A DNA stretch of 64,000 nt from Pseudohalocynthiibacter aestuariivivens (GCF_018457175.1 NZ_JAGFNU010000001.1:186001-250000), one strand, 5' to 3'; counted from the first letter of the stretch, positions 32,079-41,890 are shown. Numbers and translations are program-made. The notes: generated by a model from the sequence alone, not told the origin.

Positions 32079-32384
32079 ATGGCCGCTAAATTGAAAAAAG
32101 CCGACAAAGTTGTTGTTCTGGCTGGCAAGGATAAGGGTAAAGAGGGCGTTATCGTCAGTATCGACCCAAAATCCGGAAAAGCTGTGGTTGATGGTATCAA
32201 CCTTGCAGTTCGCCACACACGCCAGACCCAAACGTCACAAGGTGGCCGCGTGCCGACAGCCTTGCCTGTTCAGCTCAGCAATCTTGCGCTGATTGATAGC
32301 AAGGGCAAAGCGACGCGTGTTGGCTTCCGCGTGGAAGATGGCAAAAAAGTCCGTTACGCCAAATCAAACGGGGAGACTGTCTGA
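32079..32384 (+). CDS. rplX: Ribosomal protein L24
   Basis: A 101-residue assembly-initiator protein of the 50S subunit with the N-terminal KOW motif ([35 protein letters not shown]). It shares its last base with the first base of rplE. Confidence 0.97.
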   Translation: MAAKLKKADKVVVLAGKDKGKEGVIVSIDPKSGKAVVDGINLAVRHTRQTQTSQGGRVPTALPVQLSNLALIDSKGKATRVGFRVEDGKKVRYAKSNGETV

Positions 32385-32944
32385 TGCTTGATACAGCAAA
32401 TTACACCCCGCGCCTAAAAGCGTTGTACAAAGAAACGATCTGTCCCGCGCTGATGGAAGAATTTGGTTACAAAAACGCGATGATGCTGCCCAAGCTCGAC
32501 AAAATCGTGTTGAATATGGGTATCGGTGACGCTGTTAAAGACACCAAAAAGGTGAAACTCGCAGAAGACGAGATGACCCTTATTGCGGGTCAGAAAGCTG
32601 TCACCACCAAGGCTAAAAAGTCGATCGCTGGTTTCCGCGTCCGTGAAGAAATGCCGCTGGGGTGCAAAGTAACCCTGCGTGGCGAACGGATGTATGAATT
32701 CCTGGATCGCCTGATCACCATCGCGATGCCCCGTATCCGCGACTTCCGCGGTGTTTCAGGAGCATCCTTCGACGGTCGTGGCAACTATGCCATGGGCCTT
32801 AAAGAGCACATCGTTTTTCCAGAGATTGATTTCGACAAAGTCGATGAGATCCGTGGGATGGATATTGTGATTGCCACAACCGCGAAAACCGACGCGGAAG
32901 CTAAGGCGCTGTTGAAAGCTTTCAACATGCCCTTCAACAGCTGA
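32384..32944 (+). CDS. rplE: Ribosomal protein L5
   Basis: A 186-residue 50S protein that binds 5S rRNA and contacts P-site tRNA and S13. It contains [38 protein letters not shown] and the C-terminal [18 protein letters not shown]. It starts on the last base of the rplX stop codon. Confidence 0.98.
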   Translation: MLDTANYTPRLKALYKETICPALMEEFGYKNAMMLPKLDKIVLNMGIGDAVKDTKKVKLAEDEMTLIAGQKAVTTKAKKSIAGFRVREEMPLGCKVTLRGERMYEFLDRLITIAMPRIRDFRGVSGASFDGRGNYAMGLKEHIVFPEIDFDKVDEIRGMDIVIATTAKTDAEAKALLKAFNMPFNS

Positions 32945-32964
32945 TCGCGGGAGGAAAGTAAGAC

Positions 32965-33270
32965 ATGGCTAAGAAAAGCATGATCGAGCGCGAGAAGAAG
33001 CGTCAGAAGCTGGTGGAAAAATATGCCACCAAGCGTGCTGAGCTTAAAGTGATCGCGAATGACGAGAGCAAGCCGATGGAAGAGCGTTTCAAAGCGCGCC
33101 TGAAGCTGGCTAAATTGCCGCGCAACTCTTCGGCGACACGGTTGCACAACCGCTGTCAGCTGACGGGCCGCCCTCACGCTTATTATCGTAAGCTGAAGGT
33201 ATCGCGGATCGCGCTGCGGGAACTTGGCTCTGCGGGCCAGATCCCCGGCATGGTGAAATCAAGCTGGTAA
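32965..33270 (+). CDS. rpsN: Ribosomal protein S14 (zinc-free long form)
   Basis: A 101-residue 30S head protein. It contains [32 protein letters not shown] and only one cysteine, so it is the long form without a zinc ribbon. GGGAGGAAAG precedes the ATG. rpsH follows after 13 bases. Confidence 0.97.
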   Translation: MAKKSMIEREKKRQKLVEKYATKRAELKVIANDESKPMEERFKARLKLAKLPRNSSATRLHNRCQLTGRPHAYYRKLKVSRIALRELGSAGQIPGMVKSSW

Positions 33271-33283
33271 CGGAGAGAACGAT

Positions 33284-33676
33284 ATGAACGATCCTATCGG
33301 CGATATGCTCACCCGTATCCGGAATTCCCAGATGCGCGGTAAGTCCACCGTCAGCACACCTGCCTCCAAGCTTCGCGCTTGGGTTCTGGATGTGTTGGCT
33401 GACGAAGGTTATATTCGTGGTTACGAGTCCACGACTGATAAAAATGGCCACCCGGCCATTGAAATCAGCCTTAAATATTTCGACGGCACTCCTGTCATTC
33501 GCGAGCTGAAACGGGTTTCGACCCCTGGTCGCCGCGTTTACATGGGCGTCAAAGACATCCCATCGGTCCGTCAGGGTCTGGGTGTCTCAATCGTCTCCAC
33601 ACCAAAGGGTGTGATGTCGGATGCATCTGCACGTTCTGCCAATGTTGGTGGCGAAGTGCTCTGCACCGTATTCTAG
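33284..33676 (+). CDS. rpsH: Ribosomal protein S8
   Basis: A 130-residue 30S protein that binds helix 21 of 16S rRNA. It starts [17 protein letters not shown] and has the C-terminal signature [30 protein letters not shown]. In E. coli S8 represses the spc operon by binding the rplE start; a similar site was not recognised here. Confidence 0.98.
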   Translation: MNDPIGDMLTRIRNSQMRGKSTVSTPASKLRAWVLDVLADEGYIRGYESTTDKNGHPAIEISLKYFDGTPVIRELKRVSTPGRRVYMGVKDIPSVRQGLGVSIVSTPKGVMSDASARSANVGGEVLCTVF

Positions 33677-33686
33677 GGAGGTCTGC

Positions 33687-34223
33687 ATGTCTCGTATCGG
33701 TAAGAAACCAGTCGAGCTTGTAGCGGGTGTATCTGCATCTGTCTCTGGTCAGACGATTGAAGTGAAGGGCCCTAAGGGTACCCGGAGCTTCACCGCAACT
33801 GATGATGTCACCATCACGGTTGAGGAAAACAATGTAACAATTGCGCCGCGTGGAAATTCCAAACGCGCGCGGCAGCAGTGGGGCATGTCACGCACCCAGA
33901 TCGCCAATCTGGTGACCGGGGTGACGAAAGGCTTCACAAAAGAACTAGAGATCAACGGTGTTGGTTATCGTGCGCAGATGCAGGGCAGCAATGTTCTGAA
34001 GCTGAGCCTTGGCCTCAGCCATGAAGTCAACTTTGAAGTGCCGGCAGATGTGACTGTCACCGCTCCGAAGCAGACTGTCATTATTGTTGAGGGCATCGAC
34101 GAACAAAAAGTTGGTCAGGTTGCAGCAGACATTCGTGAATGGCGCAAGCCCGAGCCTTACAAAGGCAAAGGCATCAAGTACAAAGACGAATATATCTTCC
34201 GTAAGGAAGGTAAGAAGAAGTAA
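33687..34223 (+). CDS. rplF: Ribosomal protein L6
   Basis: A 178-residue 50S protein next to the sarcin-ricin loop. It starts [21 protein letters not shown] and ends with the signature [18 protein letters not shown]. The start was chosen at the ATG after GGGAGG; the open frame extends upstream only inside rpsH. Confidence 0.98.
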   Translation: MSRIGKKPVELVAGVSASVSGQTIEVKGPKGTRSFTATDDVTITVEENNVTIAPRGNSKRARQQWGMSRTQIANLVTGVTKGFTKELEINGVGYRAQMQGSNVLKLSLGLSHEVNFEVPADVTVTAPKQTVIIVEGIDEQKVGQVAADIREWRKPEPYKGKGIKYKDEYIFRKEGKKK

Positions 34224-34235
34224 AGGACCCAGGAT

Positions 34236-34595
34236 ATGGCAAACAGCAAAAGAACACTGTTTCTGAAGCGCCGCCTGCGCGTTCGGAACAAACTGCGGAA
34301 AACTGCAAACGGGCGTCCGCGCCTTTCGGTTCATCGCTCGAACAAAAATATCAGCGTGCAGCTGATTGATGATGTGAACGGCGTAACACTCGCGTCAGCT
34401 TCTTCTCTCGAGAAGGACCTGGGCATTGTTGGCAAGAACAACATCGAAGCTGCAACAAAAGTGGGCTCTGCAATAGCGAAGCGTGCTAAGAAAGCTGGTG
34501 TTGAAGACTGCTACTTTGATCGTGGCGGCTTCCTCTTTCATGGGAAAGTTAAGGCTCTGGCCGATGCTGCTCGTGAAGGCGGACTGAAGTTCTAA
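34236..34595 (+). CDS. rplR: Ribosomal protein L18
   Basis: A 119-residue 5S rRNA-binding protein. It starts with the basic stretch [20 protein letters not shown] and has [20 protein letters not shown] and the terminal [27 protein letters not shown]. It is spaced 12 and 11 bases from its neighbours. Confidence 0.98.
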   Translation: MANSKRTLFLKRRLRVRNKLRKTANGRPRLSVHRSNKNISVQLIDDVNGVTLASASSLEKDLGIVGKNNIEAATKVGSAIAKRAKKAGVEDCYFDRGGFLFHGKVKALADAAREGGLKF

Positions 34596-34606
34596 GGAGA
34601 CGATAG

Positions 34607-35167
34607 ATGGCAAGAGAACCAAATACCCGGGGTGGACGTCGCGATCGCGATGAAACACCGGAATTCGCCGATCGTCTCGTAGCGATCAACCGTGTGTCGA
34701 AAACTGTTAAAGGTGGTAAGCGTTTTGGCTTTGCTGCTTTGGTGGTTGTTGGCGACCAAAAGGGCCGCGTCGGTTTTGGTAAAGGTAAAGCCAAAGAAGT
34801 ACCCGAAGCGATCCGCAAAGCGACAGAACAAGCCAAGCGTCAGCTTGTGCGCGTTCCACTGCGCGAAGGTCGTACACTCCACCACGACATCGAAGGCCGT
34901 CATGGCGCTGGTAAAGTTGTGATGCGGACCGCACCACAAGGTACCGGTATCATTGCTGGTGGTCCGATGCGTGCGGTATTCGAGATGCTCGGTGTGCAGG
35001 ACGTTGTTGCGAAGTCTATCGGCTCGCAAAACCCCTACAACATGATCCGTGCAACCATCGACGGGCTGAAAAGCGAAGCGAGCCCACGTATGGTAGCGCA
35101 GCGCCGCGGTAAGAAGGTAGCGGAAGTTCTTCGCAAGCCTGAAACCGAAGCCGCAGCGGAAGCCTGA
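34607..35167 (+). CDS. rpsE: Ribosomal protein S5
   Basis: A 186-residue 30S protein involved in decoding accuracy. The double-stranded RNA-binding-like domain has [23 protein letters not shown], and the C-terminal domain has [29 protein letters not shown]. It has an alphaproteobacterial N-terminal extension ([11 protein letters not shown]) and an Ala-rich tail. Confidence 0.98.
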   Translation: MAREPNTRGGRRDRDETPEFADRLVAINRVSKTVKGGKRFGFAALVVVGDQKGRVGFGKGKAKEVPEAIRKATEQAKRQLVRVPLREGRTLHHDIEGRHGAGKVVMRTAPQGTGIIAGGPMRAVFEMLGVQDVVAKSIGSQNPYNMIRATIDGLKSEASPRMVAQRRGKKVAEVLRKPETEAAAEA

Positions 35168-35178
35168 GGAGAAGACCC

Positions 35179-35367
35179 ATGGCAAAAACCATCGTTGTAA
35201 AACAAATCGGCTCTCCGATCCGCCGTCCGATCAAACAGCGTCAGACGCTGATCGGTCTTGGCCTTAACAAGATGCACAAAACCCGTGAACTGGAAGACAC
35301 ACCAGCAGTACGCGGCATGGTTGCTAAGATTTCGCATATGGTTGAGATTATCGAAGAAAAAGGCTGA
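35179..35367 (+). CDS. rpmD: Ribosomal protein L30
   Basis: A 62-residue 50S protein. It contains [35 protein letters not shown] and ends VEIIEEKG. In most bacteria rplO follows directly; here a strong terminator follows 25 bases later and two unrelated genes intervene before rplO. Confidence 0.97.
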   Translation: MAKTIVVKQIGSPIRRPIKQRQTLIGLGLNKMHKTRELEDTPAVRGMVAKISHMVEIIEEKG

Positions 35368-35392
35368 GCCTTTTCGGATAGAAAACGGAAAG

Positions 35393-35421
35393 ACGCCCTC
35401 GGGAAACCGGGGGCGTTTTTT
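35393..35421 (+). terminator. Intrinsic terminator after rpmD
   Basis: A 10-bp stem (ACGCCCTCGG / CCGGGGGCGT, one T-G pair) with a GAAA tetraloop and a following T run. It ends the operon segment at rpmD instead of running on to rplO. Confidence 0.9.
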
Positions 35422-35542
35422 GCATTGGTGCAAGCAGCAATGGCGCTTGCCCGTAAAGTTTGCCAACAAACAGCGAATCAATTATAAGTTGTTAATAATT
35501 TGTTAAATCGCCTTTATCGCGCAATCTTTTTTAGAGGGGAAT

Positions 35543-35731
35543 ATGAAAAATCTTGTGCTGGTTCTAATTCTGTGCAGCCCAACGTTCGCAGTTGGAAGTT
35601 TTGCCGCAACTTCTACTTCTGCACGTACTTCAATCGAAGAGAGTGAAATTGGGCACAGCGGCGGGTGTCGCAAATCATCCCCACCGGGACGATGTTGTCA
35701 CGCGGGATCTCGACCCTATCACTGTCACTAA
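35543..35731 (+). CDS. Small secreted Cys/His-rich peptide, unknown function
   Basis: A 62-residue product with a good ribosome-binding site (AGAGGGG) before the ATG. The N terminus is a signal peptide (MKNLVLVLILCSPTFA, cleavage near 16-22). The mature part is short and ends in a Cys/His cluster: His38, Cys42, Cys51, Cys52, His53, His60, Cys61 and His62, with GHSGGCRKSSPPGRCCH and YHCH. This spacing suggests metal binding or disulfides. I recall similar HSGGC...YHCH endings in small secreted bacterial proteins but cannot confirm a family. It lies after the rpmD terminator and 293 bases before ectC. Confidence 0.6.
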   Translation: MKNLVLVLILCSPTFAVGSFAATSTSARTSIEESEIGHSGGCRKSSPPGRCCHAGSRPYHCH

Positions 35732-35817
35732 ATGAATATGACCCGAAAAAAGATCGTTGATGATCTAGCCCAGAGCGATTTCAAAGCGTTCGAGCTTTTC
35801 GAATTGGGTTTCTCCCG

Positions 35818-35882
35818 GTGTTATTGGGCGGGCCGCCGCAAATCCAATCAAAGGGATTGCATCTCGAGCCGCCCAATAGCGC
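35818..35882 (+). repeat. Long inverted repeat between the small peptide gene and ectC
   Basis: TATTGGGCGG at 35822-35831 is matched exactly by CCGCCCAATA at 35869-35878. The pairing extends outward by four more positions with two G-T pairs, giving about 14 bp. A smaller AATCC/GGATT stem lies inside. The rest of the 293-base gap between the two genes shows no convincing gene. Confidence 0.6.
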
Positions 35883-36024
35883 ACTAATTGTTAGCGAGAC
35901 ATTGTCTGATCGAAGTGTTCTGAGACTTCAATTTAAATCAGTACCTTTAGTGTTCGGCTAAGGCTTTTCATACGACCTCAATGATGATTAGTTTCGGTTT
36001 ACTGCGTTAAACAGGAGACAGCTT

Positions 36025-36411
36025 ATGATCGTCAGAAACCTCACATCCATCCTTGGCACCGATCGTCATGTTACGGGCGAAGCATTCGAGAGCCGCCGTA
36101 TTCTCCTCGCGGATGACGGGCTGGGTTACTCACTGCACGATACGGTGGTGAAGGAGGGGAATGAACAGCACCTCCAATACAAAAACCATATCGAAAGCAA
36201 CTATTGCGTCGAAGGTGAGGGCGAGGTGGTCAATGTTGCCACTGGGGAAGTACACCCTCTGGGCCCGGGCTCACTTTACACGTTGGACAAACATGATGCG
36301 CATATCCTGCGTGCGACCAGGGGAGATATGCGCCTGATATGCGTTTTTACGCCTGCTCTTTCCGGGCACGAAGTACATGACGACGATGGGGGCTATCCTG
36401 CGTCAGAGTAA
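36025..36411 (+). CDS. ectC: L-ectoine synthase (solitary EctC)
   Basis: A 128-residue cupin that is full length for ectoine synthase, the enzyme that cyclises N-gamma-acetyl-diaminobutyrate to ectoine. It starts MIVRNLTSILGT and contains SLHDTVVKEG, LQYKNHIESNYCVEGEGEV, LYTLDKHDAH and the terminal GHEVHDDDGGYP. Glu57, Tyr85 and His93 line up with the iron ligands known for EctC. CAGGAGACAG gives a strong ribosome-binding site. No ectA, ectB, ectD or ask_ect lies anywhere in the window. It is set between rpmD and rplO, inside what is normally one ribosomal operon. Orphan EctC proteins are known in bacteria that do not make ectoine from scratch. Confidence 0.9.
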   Translation: MIVRNLTSILGTDRHVTGEAFESRRILLADDGLGYSLHDTVVKEGNEQHLQYKNHIESNYCVEGEGEVVNVATGEVHPLGPGSLYTLDKHDAHILRATRGDMRLICVFTPALSGHEVHDDDGGYPASE

Positions 36412-36448
36412 TCACCGACGTTGGGTCCGGTATCTGATGGGATAGTGC

Positions 36449-36477
36449 TTGATCGCAGCTATTATCCCGTTTATACG
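36449..36477 (+). promoter_or_regulatory. Candidate promoter for rplO
   Basis: TTGATC and TATACG are separated by exactly 17 bases in the gap between ectC and rplO. It would allow rplO-secY-adk to be transcribed independently of the upstream segment. Confidence 0.6.
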
Positions 36478-36575
36478 CCCCCGGTGGTCTTCTTGACCAC
36501 GAGAATCAAAATCAAGAAAAGCCGTGTTTGGCCCGCTTACGCTTCAGGGGCCATTTCCGGCATAGGAGAAGCGAA

Positions 36576-37061
36576 ATGAAACTGAACGAACTGCACGACA
36601 ATCCCGGTGCAACGAAATCCCGTAAACGTATTGGCCGCGGTCCTGGTTCCGGCACTGGTAAGACCGGTGGCCGTGGTATCAAAGGTCAGAAATCCCGTTC
36701 GGGTGTGGCGATCAAAGGGTATGAAGGCGGGCAAATGCCGCTCTACCAACGCCTGCCAAAGCGTGGCTTCAATAAACCAAACCGCAAGAAGTTTGCAGTC
36801 GTAAATCTTGGTTTGCTGCAAAAATTCATCGACGAAAAGAAGATCGATGCCAAGAAAGCGATTACCGAAGATGTGCTGGTCGACAGCGGTCTTGTACGTC
36901 GCAAGCTCGATGGCGTTCGTATTCTCTCCAAAGGCGAATTTAAAGCCAAGGTTGACCTCACAGTGACCGGCGCCTCCAAGTCGGCGGTCGAAGCCGTGGC
37001 TAAGGCCGGTGGCTCTCTGACGGTCACAACTCCGGCAGCAACGGACGCGGCAGCTGAATAA
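36576..37061 (+). CDS. rplO: Ribosomal protein L15
   Basis: A 161-residue 50S protein. It starts [34 protein letters not shown] and contains [31 protein letters not shown] precedes the ATG; the open frame extends 16 codons upstream only through non-family sequence. It is separated from rpmD by about 1.2 kb of inserted DNA and from secY by a terminator-like hairpin. Confidence 0.98.
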   Translation: MKLNELHDNPGATKSRKRIGRGPGSGTGKTGGRGIKGQKSRSGVAIKGYEGGQMPLYQRLPKRGFNKPNRKKFAVVNLGLLQKFIDEKKIDAKKAITEDVLVDSGLVRRKLDGVRILSKGEFKAKVDLTVTGASKSAVEAVAKAGGSLTVTTPAATDAAAE

Positions 37062-37111
37062 GCGCTTGTGAGCGGCGCTTGTGCCGCTTACATACATTTA
37101 AGTTTTCCCAG

Positions 37112-37147
37112 CGCCGCCTTCCGGAAAACCGGACTGGCGGCGTTTTT
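37112..37147 (+). terminator. Terminator-like hairpin between rplO and secY
   Basis: An outer 7-bp stem CGCCGCC/GGCGGCG and an inner CCGG-AAAA-CCGG stem are followed by five T residues. It ends 20 bases before secY, so it may attenuate secY expression rather than stop it. Confidence 0.8.
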
Positions 37148-37167
37148 AATGACAGAGAGGCCCATAA

Positions 37168-38523
37168 ATGGCATCTGCGGCAGAGCAAATGGCGTCAAAC
37201 ATGAGCTGGGGTGCCTTTGGCAAGGCAACCGAGCTACGCCAGCGCATTCTTTTCACAATCGGTTTGCTTATAGTTTATCGGCTGGGCACCTATATTCCGG
37301 TTCCGGGCATCGACGGCGTCGCGCTTCGCGAATTTATGGAACAGGCCGCCAGCGGTATCGGCGGTATCCTGTCAATGTTTACGGGTGGTGCCTTGTCCCG
37401 GATGGGGATATTCGCACTCGGCATCATGCCCTATATTTCGGCGTCGATCATTATCCAGCTTTTGACAGCGATGGTTCCAAAGCTTGAGCAGCTGAAAAAA
37501 GAGGGTGAACAAGGCCGCAAAAAGATCAACCAATATACCCGCTACGGTACCGTGGCTTTGGCAACGTTCCAGGGGTATGGGCTGGCGGTTAGTCTTCAGG
37601 CGGGTGACCTTGCGCTAAATCCGGGTTTCGAATTTATTGCATCTACCATGATCACACTGATCGGGGGCACGATGTTCCTGATGTGGCTGGGTGAACAAAT
37701 TACCGCACGGGGTATCGGTAACGGTATTTCGCTGATCATCTTTGTTGGTATTATTGCCGAGGTTCCAGCCGCGCTTGCGCAATTCCTAAGCCAGGGGCGC
37801 TCCGGTGCTATTTCACCAGCGGTGATCGTTGGTGTTCTGGTCATGGTTGTGGTCGTCATTGCATTCGTCGTGTTCATGGAACGCGCTTTGCGCAAAATCC
37901 ACATCCAGTATCCGCGCCGTCAGGTTGGTATGAAGGTATACGATGGTGGTTCGTCACACCTGCCCGTGAAGGTGAACCCTGCAGGTGTTATTCCTGCCAT
38001 CTTCGCCAGTTCTTTGCTTTTGTTGCCAACGACACTCGCGACCTTCTCGGGTAGCCAGACCGGGCCAATCATGGCGACGATCCTTGCCTACTTCGGACCA
38101 GGACAGCCGCTTTACCTGCTGTTCTTTACAGCGATGATCGTTTTCTTCACGTTCTTTTACACCTTCAATGTGTCGTTTAAGACCGAAGACGTGGCCGACA
38201 ACCTTAAGAATCAGAATGGTTTTGTTCCGGGGATTCGGCCTGGCAAGAAGACAGCAGAGTATCTGGACTTTGTCGTGACCCGCCTTTTGGTTCTGGGTTC
38301 GGCTTATCTTGCGGCAGTTTGTCTCCTTCCAGAGATTTTGCGTTCACAATTGGCCATTCCCTTTTACTTTGGCGGCACCTCGGTTCTGATCGTCGTTTCC
38401 GTAACGATGGATACGATCCAACAGGTACAGTCGCATCTGCTGGCGCACCAGTATGAAGGGCTGATTGAAAAATCTCAGCTCCGCGGCAAGAAGCGCGGGA
38501 AAAAAGGGACGACTAGAAAATGA
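37168..38523 (+). CDS. secY: Preprotein translocase subunit SecY
   Basis: A 451-residue protein with ten transmembrane segments, forming the protein-conducting channel with SecE and SecG. Family segments include [30 protein letters not shown], and [12 protein letters not shown]; the C-terminal cytoplasmic loop has [24 protein letters not shown] precedes the ATG. The stop overlaps the adk start by four bases. Confidence 0.98.
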   Translation: MASAAEQMASNMSWGAFGKATELRQRILFTIGLLIVYRLGTYIPVPGIDGVALREFMEQAASGIGGILSMFTGGALSRMGIFALGIMPYISASIIIQLLTAMVPKLEQLKKEGEQGRKKINQYTRYGTVALATFQGYGLAVSLQAGDLALNPGFEFIASTMITLIGGTMFLMWLGEQITARGIGNGISLIIFVGIIAEVPAALAQFLSQGRSGAISPAVIVGVLVMVVVVIAFVVFMERALRKIHIQYPRRQVGMKVYDGGSSHLPVKVNPAGVIPAIFASSLLLLPTTLATFSGSQTGPIMATILAYFGPGQPLYLLFFTAMIVFFTFFYTFNVSFKTEDVADNLKNQNGFVPGIRPGKKTAEYLDFVVTRLLVLGSAYLAAVCLLPEILRSQLAIPFYFGGTSVLIVVSVTMDTIQQVQSHLLAHQYEGLIEKSQLRGKKRGKKGTTRK

Positions 38524-39161
38524 ACATTATCCTTCTCGGCCCACCGGGCGCTGGTAAAGGAACCCAAGCCCGTAAATTGGTAGACGAGAGGGGCATGATT
38601 CAGCTCTCTACAGGTGACATGCTGCGCGAGGCAAAGACCTCGGGAACTGATATGGGTAAAAAGGTCGCCGCGATCATGGATTCGGGCGAACTTGTGACCG
38701 ATGAGATTGTGATCGGTCTGATCGAGGAAAAGCTCAAAGGCGAAAATGGCGGCGGCTTCATCTTTGATGGTTTCCCACGCACTTTGGCTCAGGCGGATGC
38801 GCTTGCAGAATTGTTGGACAAGGTTGGTCAATCGTTGGAATGCGTGATTGAAATGCGTGTGGATGATGACGAACTTGTGCGTCGGATTACCGGGCGTTTC
38901 ACCTGTGGTAACTGTGGCGAAGGTTATCATGACGAGATGAAGATACCCGCGGTCGAGGGAACCTGTGATAACTGCGGAGCACAGGATATGAAGCGCCGCG
39001 CTGACGACAACGAAGACAGCTTGCGCACTCGACTGATGGAATATTACAAAAAAACATCGCCGCTGATTGGCTACTACTACGCTAAAGGCAAGCTTAAAGA
39101 TGTTGATGGTTTGGCAGCGATTGACGAAGTGGCAAAATCAATCAGCGACGCTTTGGCCTAA
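38520..39161 (+). CDS. adk: Adenylate kinase (zinc-finger LID type)
   Basis: A 213-residue enzyme that interconverts ATP + AMP and 2 ADP. The P-loop is [10 protein letters not shown], the AMP-binding motif FDGFPRT, and the long LID carries two CxxC pairs ([11 protein letters not shown] and CDNCGAQD) expected to bind zinc. It overlaps the secY stop (ATGA), so it is translationally coupled to it. Adk after secY is the usual order. Confidence 0.97.
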   Translation: MNIILLGPPGAGKGTQARKLVDERGMIQLSTGDMLREAKTSGTDMGKKVAAIMDSGELVTDEIVIGLIEEKLKGENGGGFIFDGFPRTLAQADALAELLDKVGQSLECVIEMRVDDDELVRRITGRFTCGNCGEGYHDEMKIPAVEGTCDNCGAQDMKRRADDNEDSLRTRLMEYYKKTSPLIGYYYAKGKLKDVDGLAAIDEVAKSISDALA

Positions 39162-39200
39162 GGGTCTGACAAGCAAGTTGTAGAAAGTACCTATTCTCGC

Positions 39201-39229
39201 TTGACGTGAATGGGAAAACCCCATATTTG
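39201..39229 (+). promoter_or_regulatory. Candidate promoter of the alpha operon
   Basis: TTGACG and TATTTG separated by 17 bases, between adk and rpsM. About 145 bases of leader would follow, including a GGCCCG/CGGGCC hairpin at 39299-39323 that could take part in S4- or rpsM-linked control. Confidence 0.6.
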
Positions 39230-39380
39230 GCACTATCCCAAAAGAGGGAATCGGCACGGATTCGGATAATTCGATTCAGCCGTTTGAGATTCAGCTGTGG
39301 CCCGCGGGTTTTCGCCTCGGGCCCATGTTGTGAAAAAAGGTTCTGGAATTACGGAGCCGCAACAAAAAGGAAAGCAACAC

Positions 39381-39749
39381 GTGGCACGTATTGCCGGCGT
39401 AAACATCCCGACCCATAAACGGGTCCCGATCGCCCTGACTTATATTACCGGTATCGGTAACACATCTGCGAAATCTATCTGTGAAGCCGTTGGAGTCGAC
39501 CCCGCACGCCGGGTGAACGAACTCTCGGATGCCGAAGTTCTGGCGATCCGCGAACACATCGACGCGAACCACAAAGTTGAAGGCGACCTGCGCCGTGAAG
39601 TTCAGATCAACATCAAACGTCTGATGGATCTGGGCTGCTATCGCGGTCTGCGTCATCGCCGCAACTTGCCGGTTCGCGGCCAGCGCACCCACACCAACGC
39701 TCGTACTCGCAAAGGTCCTGCAAGGGCCATTGCTGGTAAGAAGAAATAG
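39381..39749 (+). CDS. rpsM: Ribosomal protein S13
   Basis: A 122-residue 30S head protein bridging to the 50S subunit. The start is GTG ([15 protein letters not shown]), fixed by family alignment and by AAAGGAAAG upstream. It contains [19 protein letters not shown] and the C-terminal [24 protein letters not shown]. Confidence 0.98.
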   Translation: MARIAGVNIPTHKRVPIALTYITGIGNTSAKSICEAVGVDPARRVNELSDAEVLAIREHIDANHKVEGDLRREVQINIKRLMDLGCYRGLRHRRNLPVRGQRTHTNARTRKGPARAIAGKKK

Positions 39750-39760
39750 GGGGCGGATCA

Positions 39761-40150
39761 ATGGCACGCGAAAAGACTCGTACTAAGAAAAAAGAGCGTA
39801 AGAATATTGCCTCTGGTGTTGCGCATGTGAACAGCTCATTCAACAATACTAAAATCCTGATCTCCGACGTCCAGGGCAACGCGATTGCCTGGTCATCAGC
39901 CGGGACTTGCGGCTTTAAAGGGTCGCGGAAATCCACACCTTATGCAGCTCAGATGGCTGCAGAAGATGCGGGCCGGAAAGCTCAGGATCATGGTGTTAAG
40001 ACCCTTGAGGTCAATGTTCAGGGGCCGGGTTCGGGCCGTGAATCTGCACTGCGCGCTTTGGCTGCGATCGGTTTGAACATCACGTCAATCCGTGATGTGA
40101 CCCCAATTGCACACAACGGCTGCCGCCCACCAAAACGGCGCCGCGTCTAA
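39761..40150 (+). CDS. rpsK: Ribosomal protein S11
   Basis: A 129-residue 30S platform protein near the mRNA exit path. It has [41 protein letters not shown] and the terminal [16 protein letters not shown]. It follows rpsM by 11 bases and precedes rpoA by 109. rpsD is not here; in alphaproteobacteria it usually lies elsewhere. Confidence 0.98.
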   Translation: MAREKTRTKKKERKNIASGVAHVNSSFNNTKILISDVQGNAIAWSSAGTCGFKGSRKSTPYAAQMAAEDAGRKAQDHGVKTLEVNVQGPGSGRESALRALAAIGLNITSIRDVTPIAHNGCRPPKRRRV

Positions 40151-40259
40151 TATTTCTTTGCTTGGGCTGCGTGGTGAGCACGCGGCCCAAACACGTCTTT
40201 TTACCTCGGGCGTTTCTGTCTTGGGACATGAGCCAGAAACTTGAATGGAGGCGACACGC

Positions 40260-41276
40260 ATGATCCACAAAAATTGGGCCGAATTAATTAAGCCAACACA
40301 GCTTGATGTGAAGCCGGGCAATGACCCGTCACGTCAGGCAACTGTTATCGCCGAACCGCTGGAACGCGGTTTTGGTCTGACACTTGGCAACGCGCTGCGC
40401 CGCGTCCTAATGTCGAGCCTGCAAGGCGGAGCCATCATCAGTGTTCAGATCGACAACGTTCTGCACGAGTTTTCGAGTGTTGCTGGTGTACGTGAAGACG
40501 TAACCGACATTGTTCTGAACCTCAAAGGCGTTGCGATCCGTATGGAAGTCGAAGGGCCAAAGCGCCTTTCAATTTCCGCGAAAGGCCCGTCGGTTGTTAC
40601 CGCTGGCGATATTTCGGACAGCAGTGGCATTGAAATCCTGAACAAAGATCATGTGATCTGTCACCTCGATGATGGTGCGGATCTGTTCATGGAACTGACG
40701 GTAAACACCGGCAAAGGTTATGTTTCGGCAGAAAAGAACCGTCCAGAGGACGCACCTATTGGCCTCATGCCAATTGATGCGATCTTTTCACCGGTTAAGA
40801 AAGTATCCTATGACGTGCAGCCGACCCGCGAAGGTCAGGTGCTCGACTATGACAAGCTGACACTGAAGCTGGAAACCGATGGTTCCATCACGCCTGACGA
40901 TGCGGTGGCGTATGCCGCACGCATTCTGCAGGACCAACTATCGATCTTTGTGAACTTTGATGAGCCCGAGTCAGCGACACGCGCTGACGAAGATGACGGT
41001 CTAGAGTTTAATCCGCTGCTTCTGAAGAAAGTGGATGAACTTGAACTGTCAGTTCGCTCTGCGAATTGTCTGAAGAACGACAACATCGTTTATATCGGTG
41101 ATCTGATCCAGAAAACCGAAGCTGAAATGCTGCGCACACCGAACTTTGGCCGTAAATCTTTGAATGAAATCAAAGAAGTGTTGTCAGGTATGGGCTTGCA
41201 CCTCGGTATGGACGTTGAAGAATGGCCACCAGAAAACATCGAAGACCTGGCAAAGAAATTCGAAGATCAGTTCTGA
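40260..41276 (+). CDS. rpoA: RNA polymerase subunit alpha
   Basis: A 338-residue subunit that dimerises to start RNA polymerase assembly. The N-terminal domain (about 1-235) has [20 protein letters not shown], and the C-terminal domain (about 255-330), which contacts UP elements and activators, has [18 protein letters not shown] and [17 protein letters not shown] lies 9 bases ahead of the ATG. Confidence 0.98.
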   Translation: MIHKNWAELIKPTQLDVKPGNDPSRQATVIAEPLERGFGLTLGNALRRVLMSSLQGGAIISVQIDNVLHEFSSVAGVREDVTDIVLNLKGVAIRMEVEGPKRLSISAKGPSVVTAGDISDSSGIEILNKDHVICHLDDGADLFMELTVNTGKGYVSAEKNRPEDAPIGLMPIDAIFSPVKKVSYDVQPTREGQVLDYDKLTLKLETDGSITPDDAVAYAARILQDQLSIFVNFDEPESATRADEDDGLEFNPLLLKKVDELELSVRSANCLKNDNIVYIGDLIQKTEAEMLRTPNFGRKSLNEIKEVLSGMGLHLGMDVEEWPPENIEDLAKKFEDQF

Positions 41277-41417
41277 GTTGACTAAAAGGGGGTCGTCGCT
41301 TAAATGGCCCCCGAAAATGCCCGCAATAGCTGGGAAAATATGGGCATACTGCCCCAAGGAGAGCGGCGCAGGACCAGCGACCGCCAGACAAAGCAAAATA
41401 GAAGTAGGAGATAAGAA

Positions 41418-41843
41418 ATGCGTCACGCGAGAGGCTATCGCCGCCTGAACCGCACCCATGAGCACCGCAAGGCTCTGTTCGCCAACATGGCGGGATCGCT
41501 CATTGAACATGAACAAATTAAAACGACCGTTCCAAAAGCAAAAGAGCTTCGCCCGATCATCGAAAAACTGATCACGCTGGGCAAGCGCGGTGACTTGCAC
41601 GCGCGTCGTCAGGCAGCAAGCCGTTTGAAGCAGGATGCTTATGTTTCGAAATTGTTTGAGGTGCTTGGCCCTCGTTACAAAGAACGCAACGGTGGGTATG
41701 TCCGTATTTTAAAAGCCGGTTTCCGGTATGGAGACATGGCGCCGATGGCAATCATCGAATTTGTTGACCGCGACCCGGCAGCAAAAGGTTCGGCAGATAA
41801 AACACGCGTTGCCGAAGAAGAGGCAGCGCTCGACGCTGAATAA
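41418..41843 (+). CDS. rplQ: Ribosomal protein L17
   Basis: A 141-residue 50S protein. It starts [29 protein letters not shown] and has [25 protein letters not shown] precedes the ATG after a 141-base gap. It closes the alpha operon and is followed by a bidirectional terminator. Confidence 0.98.
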   Translation: MRHARGYRRLNRTHEHRKALFANMAGSLIEHEQIKTTVPKAKELRPIIEKLITLGKRGDLHARRQAASRLKQDAYVSKLFEVLGPRYKERNGGYVRILKAGFRYGDMAPMAIIEFVDRDPAAKGSADKTRVAEEEAALDAE

Positions 41844-41862
41844 CTCAGATCGACGTAAAACA

Positions 41863-41890
41863 AAAACCCCGCCAGATGGCGGGGTTTTTT
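41863..41890. terminator. Bidirectional terminator after rplQ
   Basis: A 9-bp stem (AACCCCGCC / GGCGGGGTT) with an AGAT loop is flanked by A and T runs, so it can act on both strands. It serves rplQ on one side and the small reverse-strand gene ending 16 bases away on the other. Confidence 0.9.

Noticed and set aside
35732-35887. A 51-codon frame starting directly after the small secreted peptide stop
   Set aside because: The ATG follows the stop codon at once but there is no ribosome-binding site, no domain is recognisable, and the frame runs through the long inverted repeat. Not enough support to call it a gene.
36025-36411. Complete ectoine biosynthesis operon
   Set aside because: Only ectC is present; no ectA, ectB, ectD or aspartokinase gene occurs within the window.
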